DNA of 64,000 nt from Bradyrhizobium sediminis (GCF_018736105.1 NZ_CP076135.1:5268001-5332000), one strand, 5' to 3'; numbered from the stretch's first letter, positions 47,111 to 55,809 are shown. Translations and numbers: made by a program. Notes: generated by a model not told the origin, from the letters alone.

Positions 47111-48913
47111 CTAGCCCGCCGCCGGCAACACCGTCGCGCGCCGGTCCCACGGCCGTTCCGATGACGCCAGCCCGATCAGCCGTCCCTGGATGTAGTCGCA
47201 GCCCCATTCGCGCAGCATCACCGCGGACTCCTCATCCTGGACCCATTCCGCGACGGTCCTGATCTGCAGCCGGCGCGCCAGATCGATCAGCGTCTGCACG
47301 AAGGCGCGATCGTCGGCCGAGCGCGCGATGTTCTGCACGAAGGCGCCGTCGATCTTGACGATATCGACGCCGAGCTTGCGCAGATTCCGGAACGAGGTGT
47401 AACCGGCGCCGAAATCGTCGATCGCGATCTTGCTGCCGAAGTTCTTCAGCCGCGTGACAAAGCCGCGGACGTCGTCGATATCCTGGATCGCGACGGTTTC
47501 GGTGATTTCCACGATCAGCCGTTCGGCCACGCCCGGATGGGCGCGCATCAGCGATTCGATCGAGGCCCACCAGTCCGGGTCCATCGTGGTGTCGGGCGAG
47601 ATGTTGAGGCTGAGCTGCACCTGCGGCGAGTTTGCGAGTTCGGCCACGACGAGCTCGAGCACGCGGTGATCGACCAGCCGGATCAGGCCGAGCTTCTCCG
47701 CCACCGGAACGATGTCCGGCGCCAGCAGAACCTGTCCGTCGCCCTGCTCCATGCGGACCAGGCACTCGTAGAACGCCGCATCCCGCGAACGCGCTTCGAC
47801 CACCGGCTCGTATGCCATCACGATCCGGCGCTCGTTGAGCGCGGTGACGATCTCGTCGGTGACGCGGATATTGACGCGGCGCTGGGCGTCGCGCTCGACA
47901 TTGGGACGCCACACCAGGAACGATCCGGCGCGGCGGCGCTTGGCCATGTCGAGCGTTTCATGGGCGCGGTTGATCGCCTCGTCGGCGTTGTGCGCATAGC
48001 GCGGCATGCTGACCGCGCCGATCGACGCGGTGACCGAGACCGGGCCGGACCGGGTCGGCACCACCTCGTCGCGGATAGCAGCCAGGAACCGCTCGGCGGC
48101 GACATTCATGTCGTCGACGGTGCAGTTCTTCAGGATCAGCCCGAATTTGTTGCCGGAGAAGCGGCCGAGCACGTCACCGGCGCGCAGCCGCGCCCGGATG
48201 CGCAGCGCCACTTCGGAAATCACCGCATCCGCAACGTCGAAGCCGAAGGCATCGTTGATGCGCGCCAGACGATCGATGCCGATCAGCATGAAGGCGCAGG
48301 AGGTGCGGAAGCGCGAGGATTCTTCGATGGCCTCGGCCAATGAGGCGATCAGATGGGTGCGATTGAGTTCGCCGGTCAAGGGGTCGTTGCGCGACAGTTT
48401 CAAGAGCTGCTCGTCGCGGGCGTGGCGTTCGTTGTTGACGCGGACAATGCCATGGGCGTGCGCCGGCCTGCCGTCGGCGCCGGCGAACCAGCAGCCGGTT
48501 TCCTCGATCCAGAGCACCGGGGCGGAGGTAGAGGTCCGCACGCCGTACTCGATCCGGTAGGGCACGCCGTCGCCGCCGCGCGCCGGCGGCGCGTGGCCCA
48601 GCGCGTCCGACCGGATCGTGCGCGCCGGCTCGATCAGCTTGGAAAACTCGGCGCCGCTGGCCAGCGTCTCCGCCGGAATATCCGGAAAGACCGAGGTCAA
48701 TTGATCGCTCCAGACAATGGCGTCGGTGGCGATGTCCCACACGAACGCCGCCTGGCCGAGCGAAGCAAGGATGGTGGAAGCTTGCGGGGCAACGGGTTTC
48801 ACGGACGCCTCATTTCGGGACACTGCCGGGTGATTCGCGGCCTTGAGGATAGTGCCTGTTTTGCCCCCGGCCAGCGCGTATTCCGCAAAAGTGGGGACCG
48901 GCTTTGCGTTCAT
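47111..48913 (-). CDS. Cyclic-di-GMP signalling protein with PAS-like, GGDEF and EAL domains
   Basis: This 600-aa predicted cytosolic protein has a PAS-like N-terminal region (about 40-170), a GGDEF domain and a C-terminal EAL domain. The GGDEF site is degenerate: RFSGNKFGLIL stands where GG(D/E)EF should be, so it is unlikely to make c-di-GMP. The EAL domain keeps the key residues: Glu in ECLVRM, Asn in LSLNISP, Glu in VEITET, the DD pair in AIDDFGAGYTS, Lys in DIVKIDG and Gln in YIQGRLIG. So it is probably a phosphodiesterase. The start codon and first codons lie within a family C repeat. Confidence 0.9.
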   Translation of the reverse strand: MNAKPVPTFAEYALAGGKTGTILKAANHPAVSRNEASVKPVAPQASTILASLGQAAFVWDIATDAIVWSDQLTSVFPDIPAETLASGAEFSKLIEPARTIRSDALGHAPPARGGDGVPYRIEYGVRTSTSAPVLWIEETGCWFAGADGRPAHAHGIVRVNNERHARDEQLLKLSRNDPLTGELNRTHLIASLAEAIEESSRFRTSCAFMLIGIDRLARINDAFGFDVADAVISEVALRIRARLRAGDVLGRFSGNKFGLILKNCTVDDMNVAAERFLAAIRDEVVPTRSGPVSVTASIGAVSMPRYAHNADEAINRAHETLDMAKRRRAGSFLVWRPNVERDAQRRVNIRVTDEIVTALNERRIVMAYEPVVEARSRDAAFYECLVRMEQGDGQVLLAPDIVPVAEKLGLIRLVDHRVLELVVAELANSPQVQLSLNISPDTTMDPDWWASIESLMRAHPGVAERLIVEITETVAIQDIDDVRGFVTRLKNFGSKIAIDDFGAGYTSFRNLRKLGVDIVKIDGAFVQNIARSADDRAFVQTLIDLARRLQIRTVAEWVQDEESAVMLREWGCDYIQGRLIGLASSERPWDRRATVLPAAG

Positions 48914-48921
48914 GATACGCG
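48875..48921 (-). repeat. Palindromic repeat, family C, overlapping the start of the GGDEF/EAL gene
   Basis: Perfect 7-base arms CGCGTAT (48875-48881) and ATACGCG (48915-48921) enclose the core CGCAAAGCCGGTCCCCACTTTTGCGG on the minus strand. The ATG of the adjoining gene lies inside, and the repeat encodes its residues NAKPVPTFAEYAL. Confidence 0.8.
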
Positions 48922-49130
48922 CGAATCGTTAAAGGGGAGCATTTTCCCGCGGCAAACCGGATCCGGCCATGCCGGAAGATGCTCCGCGCAAAGTTCCTAA
49001 ACAATTCGGAAACCACGTTGCGAGGCCGCCGGGAACCGATCGGCGAGCTCCGGCATGGCCCTTGCGATGAGGAGATCGGAACGGGCGTCGCGTCCCAGAA
49101 CGCGACAGTTCAGCCGGATTTCGATTTGCG

Positions 49131-49436
49131 ATGTCAAGCAACAGTCGACCAGAGCAGACGGCAAATGACGGCGGCGTTGCCGACGCCAGGCCCGCCTGTG
49201 TCGCGCTGGTGCCGATGGTCCAGCGCACCGAATGGACGAGGACCGCCAGCCAGCCGCCCTCCCGGCCCGCCTCGACCTTTGTCACCCAACTGCTGGCCAC
49301 CGCCGAGTACGCCCCGCAGACCCGCGGCTTGCGGCGGGCAACGGCCGCCGACGCGCGGATCGCCTACAGCACGAGCCAGCGCCAGGTCCAGACTCAGGCC
49401 CGGATAGCGGGCATCCGGACCAGGCAAACCATCTAA
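49131..49436 (+). CDS. Hypothetical protein, 101 aa
   Basis: A small protein of unknown function opens [20 protein letters not shown]. The second half contains ASTFVTQLLATAEYAPQTRGLRRATAADARIAYS, read in order. This FVTQL(L/I)ATxxxxPQTRxLRRA pattern is one I associate with a conserved family of small rhizobial proteins, which supports a real gene. It has no signal peptide or membrane helix. It lies alone between the divergent EAL gene and a convergent membrane protein gene. Coding on the opposite strand here is weaker. Confidence 0.65.
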   Translation: MSSNSRPEQTANDGGVADARPACVALVPMVQRTEWTRTASQPPSRPASTFVTQLLATAEYAPQTRGLRRATAADARIAYSTSQRQVQTQARIAGIRTRQTI

Positions 49437-49449
49437 CTAAACTCGAGAG

Positions 49450-50082
49450 CTAGCGCGGCGCGTCCGGCGACGGGTGCGAACCGTCGCCCGGCTGCAATCC
49501 CGGGGAAGGAACCTCCGGCGAGGGCGCGTGCGTCGTAACCTCCGGATGCACGATTTTCGGTTCGGCGCGATCGAGGGGCACCGATTCGGCGGCCGGCGCC
49601 GCCGCCGAAGGGGCCGGCGCGGACTGAGGTTCGAACGGAGGTTCGGGTGCAGCCGTTTCGGCCTTTGGCGCACCCCGCCGCGAGACCGCGGGAGCTGACG
49701 CCAGCTGCGTCCCGCGCCGCGTCCGCAGCGCAACGCCCGACAGGAAATCCACCAGCGCGAGCAGGGTCAGCAGGAAATAGGTCGAGGTGCCGAATTTCGG
49801 CCATAGCAGGAACTCGGCGGCCGCGGCGCCGAACACGACCAGCGACAACAAATGATCGGTGAGATATTTCGCGCCCGGGCGCGCGCCCTTGATGACCTCG
49901 AACATGAGCATCAAGACGCTGAGAGCCAGCAGCATATCGCTGAGGTTCACCGGCCAATCGACGTCGGACATCAGCGTCAGCTTCAGAACCGGATCGGCGA
50001 AGGAAACGCCGGGCATCAGGAAGACGATGATGTTGTAGATCGCGAGCGGAATCAGAAGAAGCGGAAAACCGATCATCGACAT
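49450..50082 (-). CDS. Hypothetical membrane protein with disordered C-terminus
   Basis: A protein of about 210 aa starts SMIGFPLLLIPLAIYNIIVFLM; an earlier Met at 50115 would add 11 residues. Four membrane segments follow in the first 120 residues, including DMLLALSVLMLMFEVI, HLLSLVVFGAAAAEFLLW and TSTYFLLTLLALVDFLSGVAL. The remaining 90 residues are Pro/Ala/Glu-rich and disordered (SAPAVSRRGAPKAETAAPEPP). Function is unknown; I recognise no domain beyond the helices. It is upstream of a hypothetical gene on the opposite strand and about 140 bases from rpmF. Confidence 0.75.
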   Translation of the reverse strand: MSMIGFPLLLIPLAIYNIIVFLMPGVSFADPVLKLTLMSDVDWPVNLSDMLLALSVLMLMFEVIKGARPGAKYLTDHLLSLVVFGAAAAEFLLWPKFGTSTYFLLTLLALVDFLSGVALRTRRGTQLASAPAVSRRGAPKAETAAPEPPFEPQSAPAPSAAAPAAESVPLDRAEPKIVHPEVTTHAPSPEVPSPGLQPGDGSHPSPDAPR

Positions 50083-50223
50083 CGGCGAGGCCTTCTTTCC
50101 AGCCAAGAAAATCAAGGCGCTTTCGGGCGGACCGCCCGGTCCGCCGCAGGAGATCGTCTCACCTCACGCGTTGGCCGAATTCAGGCAGGCAGGACCGTCC
50201 CGGCCTGCCGCCTGCCGCCCCGG

Positions 50224-50409
50224 TCAGGATTCCTTCTTGGCCTTCAGCACCTGCCGGCCCTTGTACATGCCGGTCTTGAGGTCGAGGTGGTGCGGACGGC
50301 GCAATTCGCCTGAATCCTTGTCCTCGGCATAGGTCGGCTTCTTCAGCGCGTCCGCCGAGCGGCGCATGCCACGCCGCGAGGGCGATGTTTTTCTACGGGG
50401 AACGGCCAT
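50224..50409 (-). CDS. rpmF: 50S ribosomal protein L32
   Basis: L32, 61 aa, is a small basic protein of the large ribosomal subunit. The start at 50409 gives [21 protein letters not shown], the invariant family N-terminus; eleven upstream codons are spacer. The rest reads [32 protein letters not shown]. No cysteines are present, so this is the zinc-independent form of L32. It is usually near the fatty-acid gene plsX, but here it is alone between a membrane protein and mtgA. Confidence 0.97.
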   Translation of the reverse strand: MAVPRRKTSPSRRGMRRSADALKKPTYAEDKDSGELRRPHHLDLKTGMYKGRQVLKAKKES

Positions 50410-50557
50410 GTCGGTGTCCTCTAGGGGTGTTGTCGGAGGCATCGTCCGTGGGCGGACCGCTCAAGCGCTTTTTGGGCCACGAGCTGAAATGCCGATAAGG
50501 CCGCGCTTATAGAGGAAGGGGTGCGCCAAAGCTAGGTTCAAAATACGCCCAAATGGC

Positions 50558-51235
50558 TCAAAAAGCGCGATTTTCGCTCCAGCACCGCTGCAGGGCGGGG
50601 GCCTGCGCCCGGGCCACATAGGTCCCGGCCAGACGGCGGACGCCCGGGCCGGGATTGCGGGCGCTGCGCCTGATGGGATTGGGCAGGATTGCCGCCAAAA
50701 GCGCGGCTTCCCGTGGCGACAGGCTGGATGCGGAGTGGCCGAAGGCGTAGCCAGCCCCCACCTCGGCCCCGAACCGGCCGGACGGCCCCCATTCGGCGAT
50801 GTTGAGGTAAATCTCCAGGATTCGCTGTTTCGGCAGCACCAAATCGATCCACATCGCCAGCGGGATCTCCAGGGCCTTGCGGACCACGCTGCGGCCCGGC
50901 CACAGGAACAGGTTTTTCGCCACCTGCTGGGTGATGGTCGAGCCGCCGCGCGCCACCTCGCCGTCCTCCGCGTCATCAATCACGTCGCGCAGCGCGTCCC
51001 AGTCGATGCCGCGATGACTGCAGAATTTGGCGTCCTCGGACGCCACCACCGAGCGCGGCAGCGCCGGTGAAATCGCCCTGAAATCGATCCATTGCCGCGA
51101 CACCGGCGCACCCTTGAGCCAGCGCCAGGCCATCAGCGTCGAGACCGGATGGCCGGCGCGATAGAACGGCGCCAGCAGATACGGCAGCAACAATACGGCC
51201 AGCGCGATCAGCAGCAGATTTCGGGCAATGCGCAA
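50558..51235 (-). CDS. mtgA: Monofunctional biosynthetic peptidoglycan transglycosylase
   Basis: MtgA polymerises lipid II into glycan strands at the inner membrane (GT51 family). The membrane helix is [21 protein letters not shown]. The catalytic Glu lies in [16 protein letters not shown], followed by [21 protein letters not shown] and [19 protein letters not shown] start at 51235 gives 225 aa, the usual size, but has no clear ribosome-binding site. An ATG at 51340 adds 35 residues, most of which are encoded by a family C repeat (51256-51302), so I consider it less likely. It precedes rpmF on the same strand. Confidence 0.92.
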   Translation of the reverse strand: MRIARNLLLIALAVLLLPYLLAPFYRAGHPVSTLMAWRWLKGAPVSRQWIDFRAISPALPRSVVASEDAKFCSHRGIDWDALRDVIDDAEDGEVARGGSTITQQVAKNLFLWPGRSVVRKALEIPLAMWIDLVLPKQRILEIYLNIAEWGPSGRFGAEVGAGYAFGHSASSLSPREAALLAAILPNPIRRSARNPGPGVRRLAGTYVARAQAPALQRCWSENRAF

Positions 51236-51255
51236 ATCTGAGGTTTCTGGTTCAG

Positions 51256-51302
51256 CGCGTATTCCGCAAGAGTGGATACGGGTTTTGCGAGCAGAATACG
51301 CG
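51256..51302 (-). repeat. Palindromic repeat, family C, upstream of mtgA
   Basis: Perfect 9-base arms CGCGTATTC (51256-51264) and GAATACGCG (51294-51302) enclose GCAAAACCCGTATCCACTCTTGCG on the minus strand. This matches the copies at 36776 and 48875 in the core but with a different stem. Confidence 0.8.
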
Positions 51303-51479
51303 CGGGGGGTTAGGGCAAAAGGCGGCGAAGGGGCCGGCATTGGGGATATCTCAAGGATAAATCCCGGTTTTTCCAGCGCTTTTAAGGCGCCGCGACCCCG
51401 CCGGCGGAATTGACGAAGCCGGTGCCATCAACGATTGTCCGGCCAAATCGACGTAAGACTATCCCCCGGAGCTTCCTTG

Positions 51480-52403
51480 ATGACGACCGCCACTGCAACC
51501 GACTTTGCGAAACGACTGGACCAGACCGCGGAGGATACCGAAGCCCTGCTGGCGAAGCTGTTGTCCGATACGCTGCTGCCCGACGAAATCGCGCGGCCGA
51601 AGCGGCTGATGGAGGCGATGCGCTATTCCAGTCTCGGCGGCGGCAAACGGTTGCGGCCGTTCCTGGTGGTCGAGAGTTCGGCCGTGTTCGGCGTGCCGCG
51701 CGAGGCGGCGCTTTTGGCCGGCGCCGCGCTCGAATGCATCCACTGCTATTCGCTGATCCACGACGACCTGCCCGCGATGGACAACAGCGATCTGCGCCGC
51801 GGCCGGCCGACGCTGCACAAGAAGACCGACGACGCCACCGCGATCCTGGCCGGCGACGGGCTGTTGACGCTCGCCTTCGACATCATCACCCGCGACGAAC
51901 TCCATAACGACCCGACCGTGCGCCTGCTGCTCACCCGCGCGCTGGCGCGGGCGTCGGGAATCGGCGGCATGGTCGGCGGCCAGATGCTTGACCTCGCCGG
52001 CGAAGGCCGGTTCGGCGACCGCGAGCCGGTCGACGTCGCGCGGCTGCAGCAGATGAAGACCGGCGCGCTGTTGCGCTACGGCTGCATCGCCGGCGCGATC
52101 CTCGGCCAGTCCACGCCGGCGCAATACCAGGCGCTTGACGATTACGGCCGCGCGCTCGGCGAAGCGTTCCAGATCGCCGACGATCTGCTCGACGTCGAGG
52201 GCGACGCGGCCGCGCTCGGCAAGCAGACCGGACAGGATGCGGCGCTGGGCAAGACCACCTTCGTCACCCAGCTCGGGATCGACGGCGCCAAGCAGCGCGT
52301 GCGCGATCTGCTGGCCAAGGCCGACTCCGCGCTTTCGATCTTCGGCGCCAAGGGCGACGTGCTGCGCGCGGCGGCGCGGTTCGTCGCCGATCGCAAGAAC
52401 TGA
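51480..52403 (+). CDS. ispA: Polyprenyl synthetase, farnesyl-diphosphate synthase type
   Basis: The enzyme makes geranyl- and farnesyl-PP from IPP and DMAPP for ubiquinone, undecaprenyl and hopanoid synthesis. It is 307 aa from the ATG at 51480. The first aspartate-rich motif is in CYSLIHDDLPAMDNSDLRRGRPT and the second is IADDLLDVEGD. KRLRPFLVV near residue 50 and the KTTFVTQLG stretch are also typical. The Met 15 codons upstream is possible but less likely. It reads away from mtgA. ispG, 4 kb downstream, serves the same pathway. A DUF1345 gene follows after one base. Confidence 0.94.
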   Translation: MTTATATDFAKRLDQTAEDTEALLAKLLSDTLLPDEIARPKRLMEAMRYSSLGGGKRLRPFLVVESSAVFGVPREAALLAGAALECIHCYSLIHDDLPAMDNSDLRRGRPTLHKKTDDATAILAGDGLLTLAFDIITRDELHNDPTVRLLLTRALARASGIGGMVGGQMLDLAGEGRFGDREPVDVARLQQMKTGALLRYGCIAGAILGQSTPAQYQALDDYGRALGEAFQIADDLLDVEGDAAALGKQTGQDAALGKTTFVTQLGIDGAKQRVRDLLAKADSALSIFGAKGDVLRAAARFVADRKN

Positions 52404-52404
52404 C

Positions 52405-53097
52405 GTGCCGGCGGCCAGGCAGGAACTCGACGAGCTTGTTGCCTGGTTCAGGAAGATGCCGGCGCCGGTCCGCGTCGTCTATGCGCGGCCGCGCACCTTC
52501 GTTTCGATCGCGCTCGGAATTGCGGCGTTCTTCCTGCTGCCGGATTCGCTGCGGCTGGTGACGCGGCTATTGATCGGCTGGGACGTCTTCGCCGCGTTCT
52601 ATCTGGTGCTCGCCTACATCATGATGTTTCGCTGCGATCACGGGCATATCCGCCGCAATGCGATCCTGCAAGACGACGGCCGCTTCCTGATCCTGCTGGT
52701 GACGGCGCTCGGAGCATTCGCCAGCATCGCCGCGATCGTGCTCGAACTCGGCTCTTCGCACCGCGGCGCGTCTGAACTGGCGCTGGCGACGGTGACGATC
52801 GCGCTTTCCTGGGCAGCGGTGCACACCACCTTCGCGCTGCATTACGCGCACGAATTCTATCGCGGCAGGAAACCCGGCGGCCTCGATTTCCCCAAGGGCC
52901 ACGACGACGAGGATCATCCCGACTACTGGGATTTCGTCTATTTTTCATTCGTGATCGGCATGACCGCGCAAGTCTCCGACGTCGGCGTCACCGACCGGAT
53001 CATCCGCCGCACTGCGACCGCGCACGGCATCGTCTCGTTCGTCTTCAACACCGCGCTGGTCGCGCTGATGGTCAATATCGCCGCGAGCGCGATCTAG
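52405..53097 (+). CDS. DUF1345 domain-containing membrane protein
   Basis: A membrane protein of 230 aa is taken from a GTG at 52405, one base past the ispA stop. An open frame continues upstream, but only as ispA in another frame. There are about five hydrophobic segments: RTFVSIALGIAAFFLL, WDVFAAFYLVLAYIMMF, FLILLVTALGAFASIAAIVL, ATVTIALSWAAVHTTFAL and a last helix ending VNIAASAI. The DUF1345 signature is HTTFALHYAHEFYRG, followed by the acidic GHDDEDHPDYWDFVYFSFVIGMTAQVSD. Function is unknown. Tight spacing suggests cotranscription with ispA. Confidence 0.85.
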   Translation: MPAARQELDELVAWFRKMPAPVRVVYARPRTFVSIALGIAAFFLLPDSLRLVTRLLIGWDVFAAFYLVLAYIMMFRCDHGHIRRNAILQDDGRFLILLVTALGAFASIAAIVLELGSSHRGASELALATVTIALSWAAVHTTFALHYAHEFYRGRKPGGLDFPKGHDDEDHPDYWDFVYFSFVIGMTAQVSDVGVTDRIIRRTATAHGIVSFVFNTALVALMVNIAASAI

Positions 53098-53161
53098 AGA
53101 GCTGTCATTCCAGCGAAGCGCGGGCACGATGACCAGCTCCGCCTCGAACCCGCAACGACGT

Positions 53162-54934
53162 TCAGCGGCAAATCTGCACGTTACCGCCGCCGCCTTCATA
53201 AGGGCCGCCCTGCGCGGTGGTCCGGAACTCGATGTGGCAACCGGACTTGACCGGACGGCAGCCGACACTGTCGCATACGATCTGCCCGCTGGAGGATCGC
53301 GGCTTGGCAGCGCTGGCTTCCGGGCGAGGCGCTTCGCGCGGCGGACGCGCGGCGTCGTCGCGCCTCGCCGCCGGCTTGTTCGCGCGCCGCTTCTCGCATT
53401 CATTGTCGTCGTTGAGGAACGAGCCCTCCGCGCAAGCGATCTTGCTGCAGCGGTCGCCGTCGGCCTTGAAGCCATGTTCGCAGACCAGCGGACAGACCCG
53501 CGACGGCTTCAGCTTGATCGCATCGAGCGCATCGAGGCTTGCGAGCTTGACGTCGAATTTGGTTCGGGCATAGCGGTTGAACAGCGCCATCGAACGTTGC
53601 GACGCCGCGTTCCAATCGCCGTCGGCCGCGGCGGCAAGGCAACCAACGCGGCGCAGTTCGGCCTGCACGGATTTCGTCAGGTCCGCAGGCGAAGGCCCGG
53701 TGTTGAGCGAGGCGAGGTTCGTCCCCTTGTCGCTTTGCGCCTTTTCGGCCGCCGGCGGGGTCCCCGCAGTCTTTTCGGTGGCGGCACGGTTACGCTCGGC
53801 CTCGGCGGCCTGCTCCTGCGCAACCTGCTTGGCTTTTTCGGCGGCGATCCGGGCCTGCTCGGCCGCCTTCGCGTCGGCCTCGGCCTTGACCTGCTGGGTC
53901 TTTTGCGCGCCCTCGGCGGCCAGCCGCGCCCGCTCCTGTTCGGCCAGCCGCGCCTTTTCGGTGGCGGCGACGCGGGCTTCTTCCGCGGCAAACTTGGCGA
54001 GCTGGATCCTGGCGAGGCTGGCGTAGAAACCTTCGGGATATTGCACGAGGAAGGCGTTCAGCGCGTCCTTGTTGCCGATCTGCAGCGCCAGTTCATAGTC
54101 GCGGCGCGCTTCGGCTTGCGGATTGGGCGCGGCGGCCGGGGCGGCGACGGGCTTGGCCGGCACCAGCGGCACGTCTTCGCCGCCGAGCGAGCCATAGACA
54201 AACGGCTCCTGCCGGTTGCTGGTATTCTTCAGCACGTCGTCGCGAATGAAACCGAACGCGCGGCGCACATCGAGCCCCGGCGTCGTCAGGTGCTTGGCCA
54301 GCGCCATCGTGAACGGGCTGTTCTTGCCGTCGCCATCCGCCGCCGTCGAGCCGGCCTTGGCCGAATAGGCGATCAGCATGTTCGGGCTGGTCGGCTCGAT
54401 CTTGGCGAGCCCCTGCCCGATCGCGCGCGATGCCACGGTGCGCTTCATGTTGCGTGAAAACGGATTGTCCCGGCAGGCGTCGAGGATCACCAGCCGCAAC
54501 CGCTTGGCGGGCTCGATCGCCACCAGCACGCGGTCCAGCGAAAGCGCCTCGTCGAACACGTCGGTGTCGCGCTCCAGTTTCGCATCCACCGGGATCAGGT
54601 AATTGGTGCCGTCGACTTCCAGGCCGTGGCCGGCGTAATAGACTACCGCAATGTCGGAATCGCGCGCACGGTCGGCGAAATCGCGCAGCGCCCGGCGCGT
54701 CTCGGCTGCCGGCAGGTCATGGCGGGAATCGACGACATCGAAACCGGCGGCCTTGAGCGTGGCCGCGATGGTGGCGCCGTCATTGATCGGATTCGTCAGC
54801 CGCGCCGCGTTTTGATAGGCCGAATTGCCGAGCACCAGCGCGACGCGCTTTTCGGCGAAAGCCGGCTGGCACACCAGCAGCAATGCTGCGGCGAGGAAAA
54901 ACCGGCGCAATCTTGAATATCCAGGCGAATTCAT
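53162..54934 (-). CDS. Exported caspase family (C14) protein
   Basis: This 590-aa secreted protein has a signal peptide (RFFLAAALLLVCQPAFA|EK) and a caspase/orthocaspase fold in residues 30-250. The catalytic dyad is His103 in VYYAGHGLEVDGTNYLIPVD and Cys154 in LRLVILDACRDNPFSR. A Tol-type YALALQIG-like repeat segment, then a long Ala/Glu/Lys-rich coiled coil (about 300-395), follows. A Cys-rich C-terminal region (VCPLVCEHGFKADGDRCSK) ends with GCHIEFRTTAQGGPYEGGGG. Proteases of this type cut after Arg or Lys, but substrate and role here are unknown. No partner gene is evident next to it. Confidence 0.92.
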   Translation of the reverse strand: MNSPGYSRLRRFFLAAALLLVCQPAFAEKRVALVLGNSAYQNAARLTNPINDGATIAATLKAAGFDVVDSRHDLPAAETRRALRDFADRARDSDIAVVYYAGHGLEVDGTNYLIPVDAKLERDTDVFDEALSLDRVLVAIEPAKRLRLVILDACRDNPFSRNMKRTVASRAIGQGLAKIEPTSPNMLIAYSAKAGSTAADGDGKNSPFTMALAKHLTTPGLDVRRAFGFIRDDVLKNTSNRQEPFVYGSLGGEDVPLVPAKPVAAPAAAPNPQAEARRDYELALQIGNKDALNAFLVQYPEGFYASLARIQLAKFAAEEARVAATEKARLAEQERARLAAEGAQKTQQVKAEADAKAAEQARIAAEKAKQVAQEQAAEAERNRAATEKTAGTPPAAEKAQSDKGTNLASLNTGPSPADLTKSVQAELRRVGCLAAAADGDWNAASQRSMALFNRYARTKFDVKLASLDALDAIKLKPSRVCPLVCEHGFKADGDRCSKIACAEGSFLNDDNECEKRRANKPAARRDDAARPPREAPRPEASAAKPRSSSGQIVCDSVGCRPVKSGCHIEFRTTAQGGPYEGGGGNVQICR

Positions 54935-55172
54935 CGCGACACCTATGCTTATACTAACATACTAACACAGCTCAGCATTCCTACCAGCAGCCTGCCCCGG
55001 CCCTTGTGAGCCAGATCACGCTGCGAATGCCGACCGGCACCGGCGGCCGAGGCGAGGACAAGTGACGGAACTGCTTGTCATTAGTGCCGCCGGATCGCTA
55101 TCGGTTCGCCCTTTGCCAATCACGTTTTTCCGTCCAATATCGGCCCACAAACAAGCACAAATGGAGCAGGCG
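54935..55172. other. Spacer upstream of the caspase gene
   Basis: About 240 bases begin with an AT-rich tract (TATGCTTATACTAACATACTAACACAG), the likely caspase promoter region, which contains a TACTAACA direct repeat. The rest has no gene of normal codon character and leads into the alcohol dehydrogenase remnant. Confidence 0.45.
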
Positions 55173-55316
55173 ATGCGCGGCGTTGTTTTCGCCGGCGAAC
55201 GCGAACTGGAACCGATGCAGTTCCCCGATCCTGCGCCGCATGCTCACGATGTCGTTATCGAGATGGAGGCGTCCGGCCTATGCGGTGGTACCTGTATCAA
55301 TACCGCCGCTGGTCGC
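55173..55316 (+). pseudogene. Remnant of a zinc-dependent alcohol dehydrogenase
   Basis: The frame begins RGVVFAGERELEPMQFPDPAP and continues through VVIEMEASGLCG, the normal N-terminus of a medium-chain dehydrogenase ending at the first zinc Cys. It then shifts frame: reading the next phase gives LYQYRR, the usual continuation after CGxD. The similarity stops at a family D repeat (55317-55408). Only about 45 codons remain, and no downstream part is found. It is a decayed gene, not a functional short protein. Confidence 0.7.
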
Positions 55317-55408
55317 CATTCCGGGGCGCGCGCAGAGCGCGCGAACCCGGAATCTCGCGCCAATAATTTCTGGATTCCGGGGCTGCGCTGCGCGCATCCC
55401 GGAATGAC
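55317..55408. repeat. Palindromic repeat, family D
   Basis: Two hairpins (CATTCCGGGGCGCG...CGCGCGAACCCGGAAT and TTCCGGGGCTGCGC...GCGCATCCCGGAATGAC) are related to the copy at 22989. The repeat truncates the dehydrogenase remnant and ends 26 bases before the NTF2-like gene. Confidence 0.75.
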
Positions 55409-55434
55409 TAAAATCAGCAAAGGGAGCACCCACC

Positions 55435-55809
55435 GTGAGTCATGACCGTTCCAGCGTCGAAGCCGTGGTCCAGCAGTATTTCGACGGCCTCTACGAAGGC
55501 AGCGCCGACAAGCTCGGCGCCATCTTTCATCCCTCCGCCGACCTGCGCTGGCTGGAAAAGGGCGAGTTGCAGGTCCTTACCGTGCCCGACTGGCTCGATC
55601 GCGTGCGCAAACGACCGTCGGCCAAGGCAGAAGGCAAGCCGCGCGAGGATTTCGTCGTGACCATCGACCGCTCCGACGATTCGACCGCCTTCATAAAAGT
55701 GCGATGCCAGTTGCCGCCGCGCTATTTCACCGACTATCTGGTGGCGATGAAGCTCAACGACGGCTGGCAGATCGTCTCGAAATCCTATCGCTACGATCTG
55801 CGCGATTAG
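55435..55809 (+). CDS. Nuclear transport factor 2 family protein (SnoaL/lumazine-binding-like)
   Basis: This 124-aa single-domain protein of the NTF2-like fold starts with GTG. It opens SHDRSSVEAVVQQYFDGLYEGSADKLGAIFHPSADLRWLEKGEL, read in order, with the usual fold order of helix, then the FHPSADL strand. It ends VAMKLNDGWQIVSKSYRYDL, a common NTF2-like terminus. A GGGAG ribosome-binding site is about nine bases upstream. Its activity is unknown. Members resemble putative lumazine-binding proteins. It stands alone, following the dehydrogenase remnant, and converges on ispG. Confidence 0.85.
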   Translation: MSHDRSSVEAVVQQYFDGLYEGSADKLGAIFHPSADLRWLEKGELQVLTVPDWLDRVRKRPSAKAEGKPREDFVVTIDRSDDSTAFIKVRCQLPPRYFTDYLVAMKLNDGWQIVSKSYRYDLRD

